Positions 63,629 through 64,000 of a stretch of DNA of 64,000 nucleotides are shown here, piece after piece. The stretch's first letter is position 1. Each line of letters starts with the position of its first letter. Made by a program: the position numbers and the translations under genes. The DNA comes from Fuerstiella sp. (GTDB lineage: Bacteria; Planctomycetota; Planctomycetia; Planctomycetales; Planctomycetaceae), in NCBI GenBank assembly GCA_022843805.1, contig JALHMY010000021.1, forward strand, positions 1-64,000. The letters are read 5' to 3'. Below the pieces are notes generated by a model. It worked only from the letters and a program-made list of their open reading frames with translations, made no database searches and was not told where the DNA came from.

Positions 63629-64000
63629 CTACTTCGATGCCGGGTCTGACATGATGGATGGCGGCACAAAGGGAGTTCGGGTTTTTGTGCCGAGCACCGA
63701 GCCCTGCTCGTGATTCATTCCCCAGCCTGCGATACGATTGTCTTTCAACAGCACAAATGCCTGATAGTCGCCGGCAAAAACGTCAGCGACCGGAGGCAGG
63801 CCTTCCACTTCCATCGGAAGTGCTCGACCCGCCTCAAATTCTTCGTCCACGCCGAGACATCCGTAAGTGTTTGAACCAAACACTCGAACTTTACCATGTT
63901 CATCCATCGCCATTGAGAAGTCATAGCCTGCACTCACCCGAACGGTTTTGGGCAGGCCCCAGATTTTCTCCGGATACTGGTAAAAGGTTCCTGCAAAGCC
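63629..64000 (-). CDS. RCC1-repeat protein, C-terminal part (cut by the window)
   Basis: The frame is open to the window edge; at least 123 residues are visible. Segments VRVSAGYDFSMAMDEHGKVR, VFGSNTYGCLGVD and DVFAGDYQAFVLLKDNRIAG, then WGMNHEQGSVLG, are blades of an RCC1/BLIP-II-like seven-bladed propeller (A-G-x-x-x-x-x-A-L-x-x-x-G-x-V-x-x-W/F-G-x-N). RCC1 proteins in planctomycetes are usually exported surface proteins. The N-terminal part and the start lie outside. Confidence 0.8.
   Translation of the reverse strand, partial: GFAGTFYQYPEKIWGLPKTVRVSAGYDFSMAMDEHGKVRVFGSNTYGCLGVDEEFEAGRALPMEVEGLPPVADVFAGDYQAFVLLKDNRIAGWGMNHEQGSVLGTKTRTPFVPPSIMSDPASK

Overview
The window looks like a chromosomal segment of a planctomycete, probably of the Planctomycetaceae type. 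The basis is gene content: two DUF1549/DUF1553 (PSD1-type) plus DUF1501 gene pairs, a DUF1559 pseudopilin, FG-GAP/VCBS and TPR proteins, a DUF1080 protein, an FHA-GAF-PP2C phosphatase, and many dispersed palindromic intergenic repeats. No rRNA gene or CRISPR array was seen. One tRNA gene, tRNA-Ala(GGC), is present.

Layout. (1) 1-4.5 kb: a mobile or island segment with an apparently intact tyrosine recombinase, an acidic-repeat protein, an excisionase-like helix-turn-helix protein preceded by 11-bp iterons, and a second tyrosine recombinase broken by an in-frame TAG. The reading frame of the second recombinase runs antisense into the 3' half of tRNA-Ala, which is the likely attachment site. 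(2) 4.7-8.4 kb, minus strand: the conserved ffh-rpsP-trmD-rplS-yraN translation and secretion cluster. (3) 8.6-12 kb: two divergent polytopic membrane proteins. (4) 12-13.1 kb: three copies of a ~140-bp inverted-repeat element. (5) 13.1-18.6 kb, minus strand: rplY, pth, rpsF, ssb, rplI, then a strong terminator, dnaB and a small membrane protein; rpsR is absent. (6) 19-27.8 kb: housekeeping and single genes (lipoprotein, argH, methyltransferase, rimI, DUF1080 protein, csrA, membrane protein, SDR). (7) 27.9-35.2 kb: an unrecognised 658-aa protein, a complete partner-switching signalling operon (HATPase kinase, STAS antagonist, FHA-GAF-PP2C phosphatase) and the divergent glgP. (8) 35.2-36.5 kb: a gene-free stretch dense in repeats. 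(9) 36.5-52.2 kb: secreted alpha/beta hydrolase, CDGSH protein, GntR regulator, two PSD1/DUF1501 pairs around an enolase-superfamily enzyme, then a small lipoprotein and a DUF1559 pseudopilin. An identical 13-bp palindromic motif overlaps the predicted promoters at 39.96 kb and 50.40 kb, suggesting common control by the GntR protein. (10) 52.3-59.2 kb: LRR lipoprotein and a divergent pair of VCBS/TPR transcription units. (11) 59.4-64 kb: accessory region with a hypothetical secreted protein, an RHS fragment, a two-gene ATPase/TOPRIM-like module resembling split OLD/PARIS-type defence systems, a small membrane protein and the end of an RCC1-repeat gene.

The best candidates for something new are the ATPase/TOPRIM-like pair at 61.0-62.7 kb, the shared GntR-type operator linking the PSD1 cluster to the pseudopilin unit, and the families of inverted-repeat elements. 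All functional statements come from reading the sequence; no database search was run.
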